Source of the DNA: DATFAS01 sp035254305
GTDB taxonomy: Bacteria; Bacillota; Bacilli; Aneurinibacillales; RAOX-1
Direction of reading: 5' to 3'
DNA: 7,837 nucleotides
NCBI GenBank assembly: GCA_035254305.1
Contig: DATFAS010000092.1
Coordinates: 1-7,837 of the forward strand
Part shown: in pieces, positions 1-6,278 of the stretch
How positions within the stretch are numbered: position 1 is the stretch's first letter
Layout of the letters: each line of letters starts with the position of its first letter
The notes under the pieces: generated by a model
What the model was told of the DNA's origin: nothing
What the model saw: the letters and a program-made list of their open reading frames with translations, nothing else
Database searches by the model: none
Position numbers and translations under genes: made by a program

Positions 1-22
1 ATTGATAATGCTTCCTAGAAAA

Positions 23-49
23 TAAATGAATCATTGATACAACCAATTT
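23..49 (+). promoter_or_regulatory. Possible sigmaD-like promoter for the chemoreceptor gene (weak)
   Basis: TAAA at 23-26 is followed by a 15-base spacer and ACCAATTT at 42-49. This matches 5 of 8 bases of the GCCGATAT -10 box of the motility sigma factor SigD, and the -35 box and spacing fit. SigD commonly transcribes chemoreceptor genes in Bacilli, so the position makes sense, but the -10 match is poor and the sequence is AT-rich. No convincing sigmaA promoter was seen in the 116 bases before the gene. TTGATA at 34-39 is only 12 bases from the nearest TATATT. Confidence 0.25.
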
Positions 50-105
50 TATATATTTGTGTAGTCGTTTATCGAAGCCCTTTCCCTTACCACATACATT
101 AAAGC

Positions 106-113
106 AAGGGGTG
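106..113 (+). promoter_or_regulatory. Ribosome binding site that sets the chemoreceptor start
   Basis: AAGGGGTG resembles the AAGGAGGTG anti-16S complement and lies a few bases before ATG 117 and ATG 120. The farther ATG at 57 has no purine-rich site before it. Starting there would add about 20 polar residues before the membrane helix, unlike the usual short N-terminus of this family. Confidence 0.7.
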
Positions 114-116
114 GGG

Positions 117-1832
117 ATGATGAATTGGTATCGAAACATGAAGATTGGAAATAAATTATTCCTTATGATTTTAATTGCCATTACTTTTGTTAGTGGGATT
201 GGCAGTCTTAATTATATTTATGGAAACAAGTTAAATCAGGATACGAAAGCCATGTATGAAGATGTTTTTCAATCGGTATCTAGGATGAAGAATATCCAAC
301 AAAACTTGGAAATCATAGATGCAGATGTGTTAAAAATGATTCTTACCGTTGATAAGTCTTATAAAGAAGAGCTTCAAAAACAAATCCAAGCATTAATTGT
401 TGTGGATAATCAAATGATTAGTGCCTTTGATCAAAATTCTCTTTCATTTGAAGAAAAGCGAATATGGAATGAATTTCGGGACAGCTTGTTGGTTTATCGA
501 CAGCACCGACAGGAAGTGATTAATCTTGCATTAGCAAATCAATCAGAGAAGGCTTATCCATTAATTGAAAGTCAGGTAGAAAAGGATCGGAAAAAAACGA
601 TCGGTTTTCTTGAAAAATTGATTGTGAACCGTGAAAATGATGCCAAGCTCTTGCATGATGAAAGTGAAGCAGGAATTGAGCATTTCTTATGGATGAATTT
701 ATCATTTACAGTATCCGCACTTCTTATTTTATCTTTTCTCGGAGCTGTCTTTATCCAGATGATTACGAGACCAATCAAGGAGATTGAAAACGTCATGCTG
801 CTAGCTGAAAATGGAGATCTTACCGGTGTGGCGAAATATTTGGCAAATGATGAAATTGGGAGGTTAACGGAGTCCTATAATCATATGATCCATGGAATTC
901 GACAGACAATTACGAAGGTACAGGATCAATCCAATGAATTAGAAGTGAATTCGAATGAACTGCTTTCTGATATGGAGGAAGTTGTAGATATCATCCATGA
1001 AGTCAATAAACGGATACAAATGATGGCCAATGGGGCTAACAGGCAATATCAGCAATCCGTTGAAGGGGCACAAGCAATAGAGGAAATGTCGATGGGTTTG
1101 CAGCGTATTGCAGAGAATGCGACCCATGTATCAGAGGCTTCTAATGAAACCAGCCAACATGCGAGTAAGGGTAAGGATAGTGTACAGGTAGTCCTTCAAC
1201 AAATGCAGAAGATTAGCGCTGGCACACAAGAATCTTCCATCGTTGTTGCTTCATTAAACTCACGATTGCAAAGTATTGAGGAGATTGTTTCGGTGATCAA
1301 CGAAATCTCTAGTCAAACCAATCTACTTTCTCTCAATGCTACGATTGAAGCAGCTCGGGCAGGAGATCAAGGAAAAGGCTTTGCAGTTGTTGCCGGAGAG
1401 GTAAGGAGGCTAGCTGAACAATCATCGAAATCAGCAGAAGAAATTAAAGGGATTATTCGTGGGATTCATAATGATTCTATCCAGACCGTTTCTTCTATGA
1501 AGAAGGTAACAGAAGAGGTGGAATCCGGAGTCCTGATGATGCATCAGTTACAAGCTAATTTTACTCATATATTTAGTGGGATTGAGCAGGTTTCGGGTGA
1601 AATTCAGGATGTTTCTGCTACATCACAGCAGCTTTCGGCAGGCAGCCAGCAGATTAACGCCACGATTGCCGATATGGCAAGCATTGCACGAGTAAATGCA
1701 CAAGAATCGGAACAAGTGGCGATTTCAGCACAGAAGGAGCTAGAGGCTGTCGAGAAAATGACGAAAGCTGTTTATCAAGCTTGGAATATGGCGAAGAAAC
1801 TAGAAGAACTAGTGATGAAGTTTAAATTATGA
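117..1832 (+). CDS. Methyl-accepting chemotaxis protein (transmembrane chemoreceptor)
   Basis: This is a membrane chemoreceptor that senses an extracellular signal and controls the CheA/CheW kinase complex. Counting from the ATG at 120 (570 aa), residues 13-33 are the first membrane helix. Residues 34-188 are an all-helical extracellular region resembling a four-helix-bundle sensor. Residues 190-212 are the second membrane helix, about 214-266 a HAMP domain (TRPIKEIENV start), and the rest the cytoplasmic coiled-coil signalling domain. The kinase-binding hairpin tip is clear at about 395-435 (EISSQTNLLSLNATIEAARA and the following GKGFAVVAGEVRRLAEQ). The frame is open upstream to an ATG at 57, but AAGGGGTG at 106-113 sits just before the adjacent ATGs at 117 and 120, so translation should start there. 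The ligand cannot be predicted. No C-terminal CheR-docking pentapeptide is visible. The gene stands alone and ends at a terminator. Confidence 0.95.
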   Translation: MMNWYRNMKIGNKLFLMILIAITFVSGIGSLNYIYGNKLNQDTKAMYEDVFQSVSRMKNIQQNLEIIDADVLKMILTVDKSYKEELQKQIQALIVVDNQMISAFDQNSLSFEEKRIWNEFRDSLLVYRQHRQEVINLALANQSEKAYPLIESQVEKDRKKTIGFLEKLIVNRENDAKLLHDESEAGIEHFLWMNLSFTVSALLILSFLGAVFIQMITRPIKEIENVMLLAENGDLTGVAKYLANDEIGRLTESYNHMIHGIRQTITKVQDQSNELEVNSNELLSDMEEVVDIIHEVNKRIQMMANGANRQYQQSVEGAQAIEEMSMGLQRIAENATHVSEASNETSQHASKGKDSVQVVLQQMQKISAGTQESSIVVASLNSRLQSIEEIVSVINEISSQTNLLSLNATIEAARAGDQGKGFAVVAGEVRRLAEQSSKSAEEIKGIIRGIHNDSIQTVSSMKKVTEEVESGVLMMHQLQANFTHIFSGIEQVSGEIQDVSATSQQLSAGSQQINATIADMASIARVNAQESEQVAISAQKELEAVEKMTKAVYQAWNMAKKLEELVMKFKL

Positions 1833-1855
1833 CTTAAGTCTTAGTAGTCATTCTC

Positions 1856-1887
1856 TATACTGTCTCATTAGAACAGTATATTTTTTT
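1856..1887 (+). terminator. Rho-independent terminator of the chemoreceptor gene
   Basis: TATACTGT (1856-1863) pairs perfectly with ACAGTATA (1873-1880) across a 9-base loop, and seven T follow at 1881-1887. It lies 23 bases after the chemoreceptor stop codon. Confidence 0.85.
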
Positions 1888-1902
1888 GAAAATCTAATTA
1901 CC

Positions 1903-1928
1903 ATACAAGTATACAAGTTTGCTATAAT
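1903..1928 (+). promoter_or_regulatory. Promoter and probable operator of the GntR-family gene
   Basis: TATAAT at 1923-1928 is preceded by TG (TGCTATAAT), an extended -10 box; no good -35 is visible. Immediately upstream, the 8-mer ATACAAGT is repeated in tandem at 1903-1910 and 1911-1918, with a GTATAC palindrome at the junction. FadR-subfamily GntR regulators often bind sites of the TTGTATAC kind and often control their own gene, so autoregulation here is a reasonable inference. The start point predicted from this -10 box falls close to the AGGAGG at 1935-1940, giving a very short leader. Confidence 0.55.
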
Positions 1929-1945
1929 TGATTTAGGAGGAGATT

Positions 1946-2623
1946 ATGAAGCTGAATTTTAATGTAAAGGGTTCAATGCGTGATCATGTTTATCAGACGC
2001 TGCGAGCCAATATTTTAAATCTTGAGCTAGAACCCGGTCGATCGATATCAGAAAATGAGATTGCAGAACAATTAGAAGTGAGCAGAACGCCCGTAAGGGA
2101 GGCTTTCTTAAAGCTGGTACAGGAGGAGCTTCTTGAGGTTTATCCTCAGAGAGGTACATTTGTCTCCCGAATCAACCTTGATTTGGTGGAAGAGGGACGA
2201 TTTATGCGAGAGCATATGGAGAGGGCAGTCACCCAGCTTGCATGTAATCATTTTCCAGCAGAAGCTTTATTGTCTTTAGAAGCGAATGTGAAGCTGCAGA
2301 GATTAGAGGCTATAGCGAGAAACAATATCAGGTTACATGAACTTGATGATGAGTTTCATCAAACGATTTTTCAGGGTTGTAAGAAGGAAAGAATATGGAA
2401 TAGCATTCAACAATTGAATATGGATTTTAATCGGTTAAGATTGTTACGACTACAAATGAACTTGGATTGGGACCAAATTATGGATCATCATCAGCTTATA
2501 TTTGAGGCGATAAGGGACAAGGATCCTGTGCAAGGTGAACAATGGATGAAGCAGCATCTTCGTCTTGTTGTCGTTGAGGGAGATGAAATCAAGGCAGAAC
2601 ATCCAAAATTCTTCAAAAGTTAA
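1946..2623 (+). CDS. GntR-family transcriptional regulator, FadR/FCD subfamily
   Basis: This is a DNA-binding repressor or activator that probably responds to a small carboxylic acid. Residues about 10-75 form the winged helix-turn-helix, with the signature ISENEIAEQLEVSRTPVREA followed by a wing ending in PQRGTFVS. Residues about 85-210 are an FCD ligand domain. It keeps the four metal-binding positions typical of that domain: D134 and H138 in LDDEFH, H182 in DHHQLI, and H204 in MKQHL, at the usual spacings. The length of 225 aa is normal. AGGAGG at 1935-1940 lies 5 bases before the ATG. The gene has its own promoter with a repeat that may be its operator, and it ends at a hairpin shared with the convergent trpB-like gene. 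The effector and target genes are unknown. Regulators of this group often control neighbouring sugar-acid or amino-acid catabolism, but no such operon is adjacent. Confidence 0.93.
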   Translation: MKLNFNVKGSMRDHVYQTLRANILNLELEPGRSISENEIAEQLEVSRTPVREAFLKLVQEELLEVYPQRGTFVSRINLDLVEEGRFMREHMERAVTQLACNHFPAEALLSLEANVKLQRLEAIARNNIRLHELDDEFHQTIFQGCKKERIWNSIQQLNMDFNRLRLLRLQMNLDWDQIMDHHQLIFEAIRDKDPVQGEQWMKQHLRLVVVEGDEIKAEHPKFFKS

Positions 2624-2633
2624 AGGGGAAATA

Positions 2634-2678
2634 GGAATAAGACGTGCTGGGCATCAGTACATCTTATTCCTTTTGTTT
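2634..2678 (+). terminator. Terminator between the convergent gntR-type and trpB-like genes
   Basis: GGAATAAGA (2634-2642) pairs with TCTTATTCC (2662-2670), extended by A2633-T2671, around a 19-base loop. TTTTGTTT follows on the plus strand, so it is a good terminator for the regulator gene. Read on the minus strand, the same stem is followed by a weaker T/C-rich stretch (TATTTCCCC) and probably also ends trpB. Confidence 0.75.
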
Positions 2679-2684
2679 AAAAGA

Positions 2685-3848
2685 TTACTTTTTCAACATT
2701 TGGAAGACTTGTTCCACATCCTTATCGCCACGGCCAGATAGGTTCACGATGAGGATTTGCTCAGGGTCAAGTGTTGGTGCAAGCTTCAGAGCATAAGCAA
2801 CTGCATGTGCACTTTCTAGTGCGGGGATGATTCCTTCTGTCTTCGATAGAATTTGGAAAGCCTCAAGGACCTCCTCGTTCGTTACGGTAACATATTCAGC
2901 ACGACCGATTTCTTTCAAATAGCTGTGTTCGGGTCCAATTCCCGGATAATCTAAACCTGCTGCAATGGAGTAGGTTGGTTTTGGGTTGCCATCCTCATCT
3001 AGAAGTACGAGGCATTTAAAGCCATGGATAATCGAGGGTACTCCTTGTGTAAGGGATGGTGCTTGATCGGGTTCTACCCCGATTAAACGAACGGTAGGAT
3101 CTTCCATATAATGGGCAAATGCACCAATCGCATTACTTCCACCACCCACACAAGCGATGACTGCATCAGGTAAGCGACCTTCTTTAGCTAGAATTTGTCG
3201 CTTTGATTCTTCACTAATGATGGATTGAAAATGCTTAACCATAGTTGGGAAAGGGTGTGGTCCAACAGCAGAGCCGAGTAGGTAGAAGGTTGTTTTATAG
3301 TTCTGAACCAAATCATTCAAGGCCTCATCTACGGCATCCTTTAGACGGCCTTGACCTTTCTTCACTGCAACGACCTTGGCACCTAAAAGCTCCATCCGAA
3401 ACACATTAAGGGCTTGTCTGACTGTATCTTCTGCACCCATATAGATAATACATTCCATCCCAAACATAGCACAGGCAGTAGCTGTGGCAACCCCATGCTG
3501 CCCGGCACCAGTCTCAGCAATTACCCGCTTAGCACCCATTCGCTTAGCAAGGAGAATTTGTCCAATTACATTATTAATTTTGTGTGCGCCTGTATGGTTT
3601 AGGTCCTCACGCTTAAGATAGATTTTGGCCCCGCCTAATTTCTCAGTTAAGTGTGCGGCGAATGTAAGTGGGTTTTCGCGACCTACATATTCTTTCAGAA
3701 GAGTTTGGTACTCCTCGTTAAATTCGGGATCATCCTTGTATTTATAGAATTGTTCTGCTAAATAATTAAGTACTTCTTGTAGTCCAGGTGGGACAAAGCT
3801 CCCGCCGAATTGTCCAAAATAACCTTGTTCTTCTTGAACTATGCTCAT
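2685..3848 (-). CDS. trpB: Tryptophan synthase beta chain, stand-alone and atypical (TrpB1-like)
   Basis: This is a PLP enzyme of the family that condenses indole with L-serine to make tryptophan. The 387 aa length and N-terminus (GYFGQFGGSFVP) fit TrpB1. The catalytic core is intact: PLP lysine K90 in HTGAHKINN, E112 in AETGAGQHGVA, the phosphate-binding loop GGGSNA at 235-240, D300 in AGLDYPG, E338 in KTEGIIPALES, and S371 in NLSGRGDKD. Three things are unusual. The normally GSxTLKDA motif reads GQGRLKDA (165-172). The usual VRDFQ/VREFQ reads VKHFQ (204-208). The stretch after GVEP (257-260), which normally carries an ETG-containing loop, is about 8 residues short before HG (275-276). These lie in or near the mobile substrate/alpha-contact part of the enzyme. 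No trpA or other trp gene is in the window, so it may be an extra copy that works without TrpA or on another nucleophile. A GAGGGG site lies 11 bases before the ATG. Confidence 0.88.
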   Translation of the reverse strand: MSIVQEEQGYFGQFGGSFVPPGLQEVLNYLAEQFYKYKDDPEFNEEYQTLLKEYVGRENPLTFAAHLTEKLGGAKIYLKREDLNHTGAHKINNVIGQILLAKRMGAKRVIAETGAGQHGVATATACAMFGMECIIYMGAEDTVRQALNVFRMELLGAKVVAVKKGQGRLKDAVDEALNDLVQNYKTTFYLLGSAVGPHPFPTMVKHFQSIISEESKRQILAKEGRLPDAVIACVGGGSNAIGAFAHYMEDPTVRLIGVEPDQAPSLTQGVPSIIHGFKCLVLLDEDGNPKPTYSIAAGLDYPGIGPEHSYLKEIGRAEYVTVTNEEVLEAFQILSKTEGIIPALESAHAVAYALKLAPTLDPEQILIVNLSGRGDKDVEQVFQMLKK

Positions 3849-3902
3849 CTTTTGTGTTTCCCCTCTTCTAAACTATTTTTGATTAAACACTATAATGGTT
3901 CA

Positions 3903-3911
3903 ATTATACCA
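3903..3911 (-). promoter_or_regulatory. Extended -10 promoter for the trpB-like gene
   Basis: Read on the minus strand, TGG TATAAT forms an extended -10 element (TATAAT at 3908-3903), giving a leader of about 48 bases. The -35 region is poor. The leader is too short for a T-box or a TRAP-type attenuator, and none was seen, so the usual tryptophan control is absent here. Confidence 0.5.
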
Positions 3912-3978
3912 AAAGGTTAGTAACTAAAAAACTGAATAATCTGTTAGGAATAAATTTTATTTTGCCGTGAAGAATGGA

Positions 3979-3990
3979 CGGAGTAATCCG
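3979..3990 (+). other. Small GNRA hairpin before the Gly-rich protein gene
   Basis: CGGA-GTAA-TCCG forms a perfect 4-bp stem closed by a GNRA tetraloop, 45 bases before the ATG at 4036. It matches no RNA class I recognise and may be chance. The rest of 3912-4035 holds the trpB upstream region and no clear promoter for the plus-strand gene. Confidence 0.2.
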
Positions 3991-4035
3991 CTAGGGAACA
4001 GTAAATTATAAGGAAAAAGCCTGAAGGAGACCATC

Positions 4036-4518
4036 ATGAAACGAACAAAATGGATTATTCTCTTTTTTCTTTTGTTTACGAGTCTAGGATGTACGGCTCA
4101 ACCACAACAACAGCAGCATACATCAAATGTTGACCAAGGAACACAAATCGAAGCAAGTCGCCGGGGTTCGTACAGTGGAGGACAGGGAAGTATAGGAGGG
4201 GCTACACGACAACCGATTAGTTCAGGTGTCCGTCGTCCAAGCCCTAATGTGACCAATCCAACAGGTAGCTACGGAACACCCGGTGTGGGAACAGGAACAC
4301 CTGCTCGTTCAGGTGGCTTTTGGTCTAATGTAGGGGCATTTGGGGCAGGAGCTTTTGCAGGTTCTATGTTAGGGAGTATTTTTCACCCCTTTGGTGGAGG
4401 GTATTATGGTTACGGTGGTTATGGTGGAGGATTTTCTTTCTTTGGCATTCTGTTTTGGATCGTCGTGATAGGTTTGGTTTTTTCTTGGTTTAGAAGAAAA
4501 GGAAGAAATCGATATTAA
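4036..4518 (+). CDS. Gly-rich membrane-anchored protein, putative lipoprotein, unknown function
   Basis: I do not recognise a named family. Residues 1-18 are a signal-type hydrophobic segment (MKRTKWIILFFLLFTSLG) followed by C19, a possible lipidation site. The box TSLGC is imperfect, because S rather than L/V/I stands at -3. Residues 20-95 are polar and low-complexity (Q-run, then S/G/T/P-rich), and 96-132 are Gly/Tyr/Phe-rich with GYGGYGG repeats. Residues 133-152 form a second membrane segment, followed by the basic tail FRRKGRNRY. This predicts an N-terminal anchor, an extracytoplasmic Gly-rich loop, and a C-terminus inside by the positive-inside rule. The Gly-rich stretch before a terminal helix recalls the front part of Tim44-like bacterial membrane proteins, but no Tim44 domain follows. 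AAGGAG lies 6 bases before the ATG. The gene is divergent from trpB. Confidence 0.75.
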   Translation: MKRTKWIILFFLLFTSLGCTAQPQQQQHTSNVDQGTQIEASRRGSYSGGQGSIGGATRQPISSGVRRPSPNVTNPTGSYGTPGVGTGTPARSGGFWSNVGAFGAGAFAGSMLGSIFHPFGGGYYGYGGYGGGFSFFGILFWIVVIGLVFSWFRRKGRNRY

Positions 4519-4543
4519 TTTTATTCAATAAATTATCTGACTA

Positions 4544-4552
4544 TGGTATATT
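4544..4552 (+). promoter_or_regulatory. Candidate promoter of the RraA-like gene
   Basis: TGG TATATT is an extended -10 box (TATATT at 4547-4552), with a weak -35, TTCAAT, at 4524-4529 and a 17-base spacer. A second possible -10 (TATAGT, 4562-4567) lies further down. The region is AT-rich, so either could be chance. Confidence 0.35.
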
Positions 4553-4595
4553 ATGGTTAATTATAGTATAGATGAAAAGTGGGGAGAAATGAGAA

Positions 4596-5210
4596 ATGAA
4601 TATTGTTAAGCAATTCGAGAACGTTCCAACAACTTGTGTTTCAGATGCACTACAAGGTATGAATAACATGGCACCAACCATTAAACCTCTGAAGGATGAA
4701 TACCGTTTAGCAGGAAGAGCCTTCACGGTGAAGATGCCAGTGGGAGATAATCAGGTTTTTCTGAAAGCGATTAGAGAGGCAAAGCCTGGCGATGTTTTGG
4801 TTGTAGACGCAAAGGGCGACACATATCGTGCGATTGCAGGTGATTTTGTAGTAGGTCTCGCCCAAACCTTGGGGATCAAAGGAATTGTCGTTGATGGGGT
4901 TATTCGAGATATTGAAGGAATTAAGCAGTTAGGCTTCCCTGTTTTCTGTTTAGGGACAACGGTTGCGGCAAGTGGAAAAGCAGGAATGGGAGAAATTAAC
5001 GTTCCGATTTCTTGTGGTGGGGTTAGTGTCCATCCTGGCGATATTATCGTAGGGGATGCTGACGGTGTGGTTGTTGTTCCACAGGAAATGGAAGAAGAAG
5101 TGTTGAAGAAATCGTTGGAAAAAGAAGAAGCGGATATTAAACGTGTCGAGAAGATCTCCGGTAAACCAGAAGAGGTTATCAAATACCTAGATAAACTTCT
5201 TGCTAAGTAA
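4596..5210 (+). CDS. RraA-family protein (HMG/CHA aldolase-like)
   Basis: This belongs to the fold shared by RNase E inhibitor RraA and class II 4-hydroxy-4-methyl-2-oxoglutarate/oxaloacetate aldolases. The N-terminus TTCVSDAL (12-19) and the motif VVDGVIRDIEGI (98-109) are typical. G83 is followed by exactly 20 residues and then R104-D105, matching the G-X20-R-D substrate/metal motif of the aldolases. The acidic residue usually three positions after D105 is G108, with E107 one place early. GDADGVVVVP (153-162) is the conserved strand near the C-terminal part, followed by a charged helix. The 204 aa length is normal. GGGGAG at 4581-4586 lies 9 bases before the ATG; the nearby ATG at 4589 opens only a very short frame. 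RNase E inhibition is unlikely to be the role in this kind of organism, so a pyruvate-releasing aldolase or decarboxylase acting on a keto-acid is more likely, but the substrate is unknown. Confidence 0.88.
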   Translation: MNIVKQFENVPTTCVSDALQGMNNMAPTIKPLKDEYRLAGRAFTVKMPVGDNQVFLKAIREAKPGDVLVVDAKGDTYRAIAGDFVVGLAQTLGIKGIVVDGVIRDIEGIKQLGFPVFCLGTTVAASGKAGMGEINVPISCGGVSVHPGDIIVGDADGVVVVPQEMEEEVLKKSLEKEEADIKRVEKISGKPEEVIKYLDKLLAK

Positions 5211-5214
5211 TCAT

Positions 5215-5245
5215 AAGGGACAGACGAATTAAACGTCTGTCTCTT
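5215..5245 (+). terminator. Hairpin terminator after the RraA-like gene
   Basis: A 12-bp stem (5215-5226 with 5234-5245, one G-T pair) closes a 7-base loop, AATTAAA. The core is GACAGACG/CGTCTGTC. There is no long T-run, but the 3' arm is itself T-rich and TACTCATT follows. Its place five bases after the stop codon supports a terminator role. Confidence 0.6.
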
Positions 5246-5343
5246 ACTCATTACCAGGGTTTAAGAGGAGGAGGGCGTCAACCGTTGTCCTACGGTCTAC
5301 CTTACTTTGCATGGGGATTTTTCCTTGATGGGTAAAAAACCAC
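5246..5343 (+). other. Intergenic stretch with a strong Shine-Dalgarno and a tiny frame
   Basis: No recognised gene lies between the RraA terminator and the riboswitch promoter. A purine block at 5264-5275 (AGAGGAGGAGGG) precedes TTG at 5285 by nine bases. That TTG opens a 16-codon frame ending at 5335 (LSYGLPYFAWGFFLDG). ACCGT (5281-5285) and ACGGT (5292-5296) could form a small hairpin over this TTG. Whether it is translated is unknown. Confidence 0.2.
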
Positions 5344-5372
5344 TTGTCAAATTTGCTTAGAAGGTTTATGAT
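5344..5372 (+). promoter_or_regulatory. SigmaA promoter of the glycine riboswitch transcript
   Basis: TTGTCA (5344-5349), a 17-base spacer and TATGAT (5367-5372) match the vegetative consensus at 5 of 6 bases in each box, with ideal spacing. Transcription would start near 5379, about 25 bases before the first aptamer. Confidence 0.8.
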
Positions 5373-5400
5373 AGTTCAGAATTAAATAATAGCGGTTGAA

Positions 5401-5567
5401 TATTGTGCGAGAGACTGGAATTTACATCCGGCGCCGAAGGAGCAATATCTCATAAGAAACCTTGGGATAGAAACTTTCAGGCAAAGTGAATCACAATAGG
5501 ACGCACCTCTGGAGAGAGCCATAAGCCACCAAAGGAGAACAAAACTCTCAGGTACAAAGGACAGAGG
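5401..5567 (+). ncRNA. Tandem glycine riboswitch
   Basis: Two glycine aptamers lie in series. Aptamer 1 is closed by GTGCG (5405-5409) pairing with CGCAC (5502-5506). It contains the conserved GCGAGAGA, CCGGCGCCGAAGGAGCAA and AACTTTCAGGCAAA blocks and ends in AGGACGCAC. Aptamer 2 is closed by CCTCTG (5506-5511) pairing with CAGAGG (5562-5567). It contains GCCACCAAAGGAGAACA and AACTCTCAGGTACAAAGGAC. The order and short linker are those of the cooperative tandem class. The closing helix of aptamer 2 shares its 3' strand with the downstream terminator, so glycine binding should favour read-through (ON) into the membrane-protein gene that follows. Confidence 0.95.
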
Positions 5568-5611
5568 AAGGTAGATGTTTTTTTAGTCTATCTTCCACTA
5601 GTCCTTTTTTT
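5556..5611 (+). terminator. Glycine-controlled intrinsic terminator (expression platform)
   Basis: GGAAGGTAGA (5566-5575) pairs with TCTATCTTCC (5587-5596, one G-U). After a small internal loop, AAAGGAC (5556-5562) pairs with GTCCTTT (5601-5607), leaving a trailing T-run to 5611. The 5' arm covers 5562-5567, the 3' strand of the aptamer 2 closing helix, so the two structures exclude each other. This predicts termination without glycine and read-through with it. Confidence 0.85.
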
Positions 5612-5634
5612 GCGTTAGCGCATTAAATTAAAGT

Positions 5635-5640
5635 GAAGGA
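5635..5640 (+). promoter_or_regulatory. Ribosome binding site deciding the start of the glycine-transporter-like gene
   Basis: GAAGGA ends 10 bases before ATG 5651. The earlier GTG at 5633 overlaps this site and has only the stem-loop region GTTAGCGCATTAAATTAA upstream, so ATG 5651 is preferred. Confidence 0.55.
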
Positions 5641-5650
5641 TGTTGGTCAA

Positions 5651-6253
5651 ATGGATTACAGTGTATTAGACATTATTGGTACGATCGCCTTTGTTGCTAG
5701 TGGTGCTGTTGTAGCCATGGAGGCAGAATATGATATTTGGGGCTTCTACACGCTTAGCCTTGTTACGGCATTCGGCGGGGGAGTGATTAGAAATATTCTG
5801 ATTGGGATACCTGTTTCTAGCCTATGGGATCAGCAATTACTCATTAATGTTTCACTAATTACGATAACGATTCTTACCATTCTCCCCAAAGGATGGGTAA
5901 AAATATGGAATAAATGGGGGCATTTCTTTGATGCGATAGGATTATCTGCTTTTGCCATTCAAGGGGCGATCTATGCTAGTCAGCTAGGTCACCCAATTAC
6001 AGCGATTGTCGTATCCTCAGTGATGACAGGCATTGGTGGGGGGATTATCCGAGACATGTTGGCCTGCAGAAAACCACTTGTGTTAAGGGATGAGATCTAT
6101 GCTGTATGGGCGATGCTTGCGGGGGTTGTGGTTGGACTTCATTATGTGTCTAGCTCAGTTGGATGGTATACGCTTTTTGTTTTCATTGTGGGTCTGCGCA
6201 TGCTGTCTGTCTTCTATAAGTGGAGGCTTCCACGAAGATCTCTATCAAAATAG
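5651..6253 (+). CDS. Glycine-transporter/TRIC-family membrane protein (formerly UPF0126)
   Basis: This is a multi-pass inner-membrane protein of the family now linked to bacterial TRIC channels and annotated as putative glycine transporters. Counting from ATG 5651 (200 aa), it has two homologous halves of about three helices each, marked by TAFGGGVIRNIL (39-50) and TGIGGGIIRDML (126-137), plus a last helix at about 172-189 and a basic tail (KWRLPRRSLSK). The N-terminus LDIIGTIAFVASGAVVAMEAE is classic for the family. The frame is open from a GTG at 5633, but that start lies inside the likely ribosome binding site (GAAGGA, 5635-5640, 10 bases before ATG 5651), and family members begin near the chosen Met. 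The glycine ON riboswitch suggests that it moves glycine, or ions, when glycine is high, most simply as an exporter or channel. The direction is inference. Confidence 0.9.
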   Translation: MDYSVLDIIGTIAFVASGAVVAMEAEYDIWGFYTLSLVTAFGGGVIRNILIGIPVSSLWDQQLLINVSLITITILTILPKGWVKIWNKWGHFFDAIGLSAFAIQGAIYASQLGHPITAIVVSSVMTGIGGGIIRDMLACRKPLVLRDEIYAVWAMLAGVVVGLHYVSSSVGWYTLFVFIVGLRMLSVFYKWRLPRRSLSK

Positions 6254-6278
6254 AATTTGCTTTAAGTATAAAGGTTGT

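Noticed and set aside
57..116. ATG at 57 as the start of the chemoreceptor
   Set aside because: No ribosome binding site lies before it, while AAGGGGTG sits directly before ATG 117/120. The extra 20 residues do not look like a chemoreceptor N-terminus.
3849..3902. Tryptophan T-box or TRAP-type leader before trpB
   Set aside because: The predicted leader is only about 48 bases, with no T-box sequence, no GAG/TAG triplet series and no terminator.
4751..5251. 166-codon open frame on the minus strand
   Set aside because: It is a mirror of the RraA-like gene, rich in S/T/P/I as expected of an antisense reading, with no family resemblance and no ribosome binding site.
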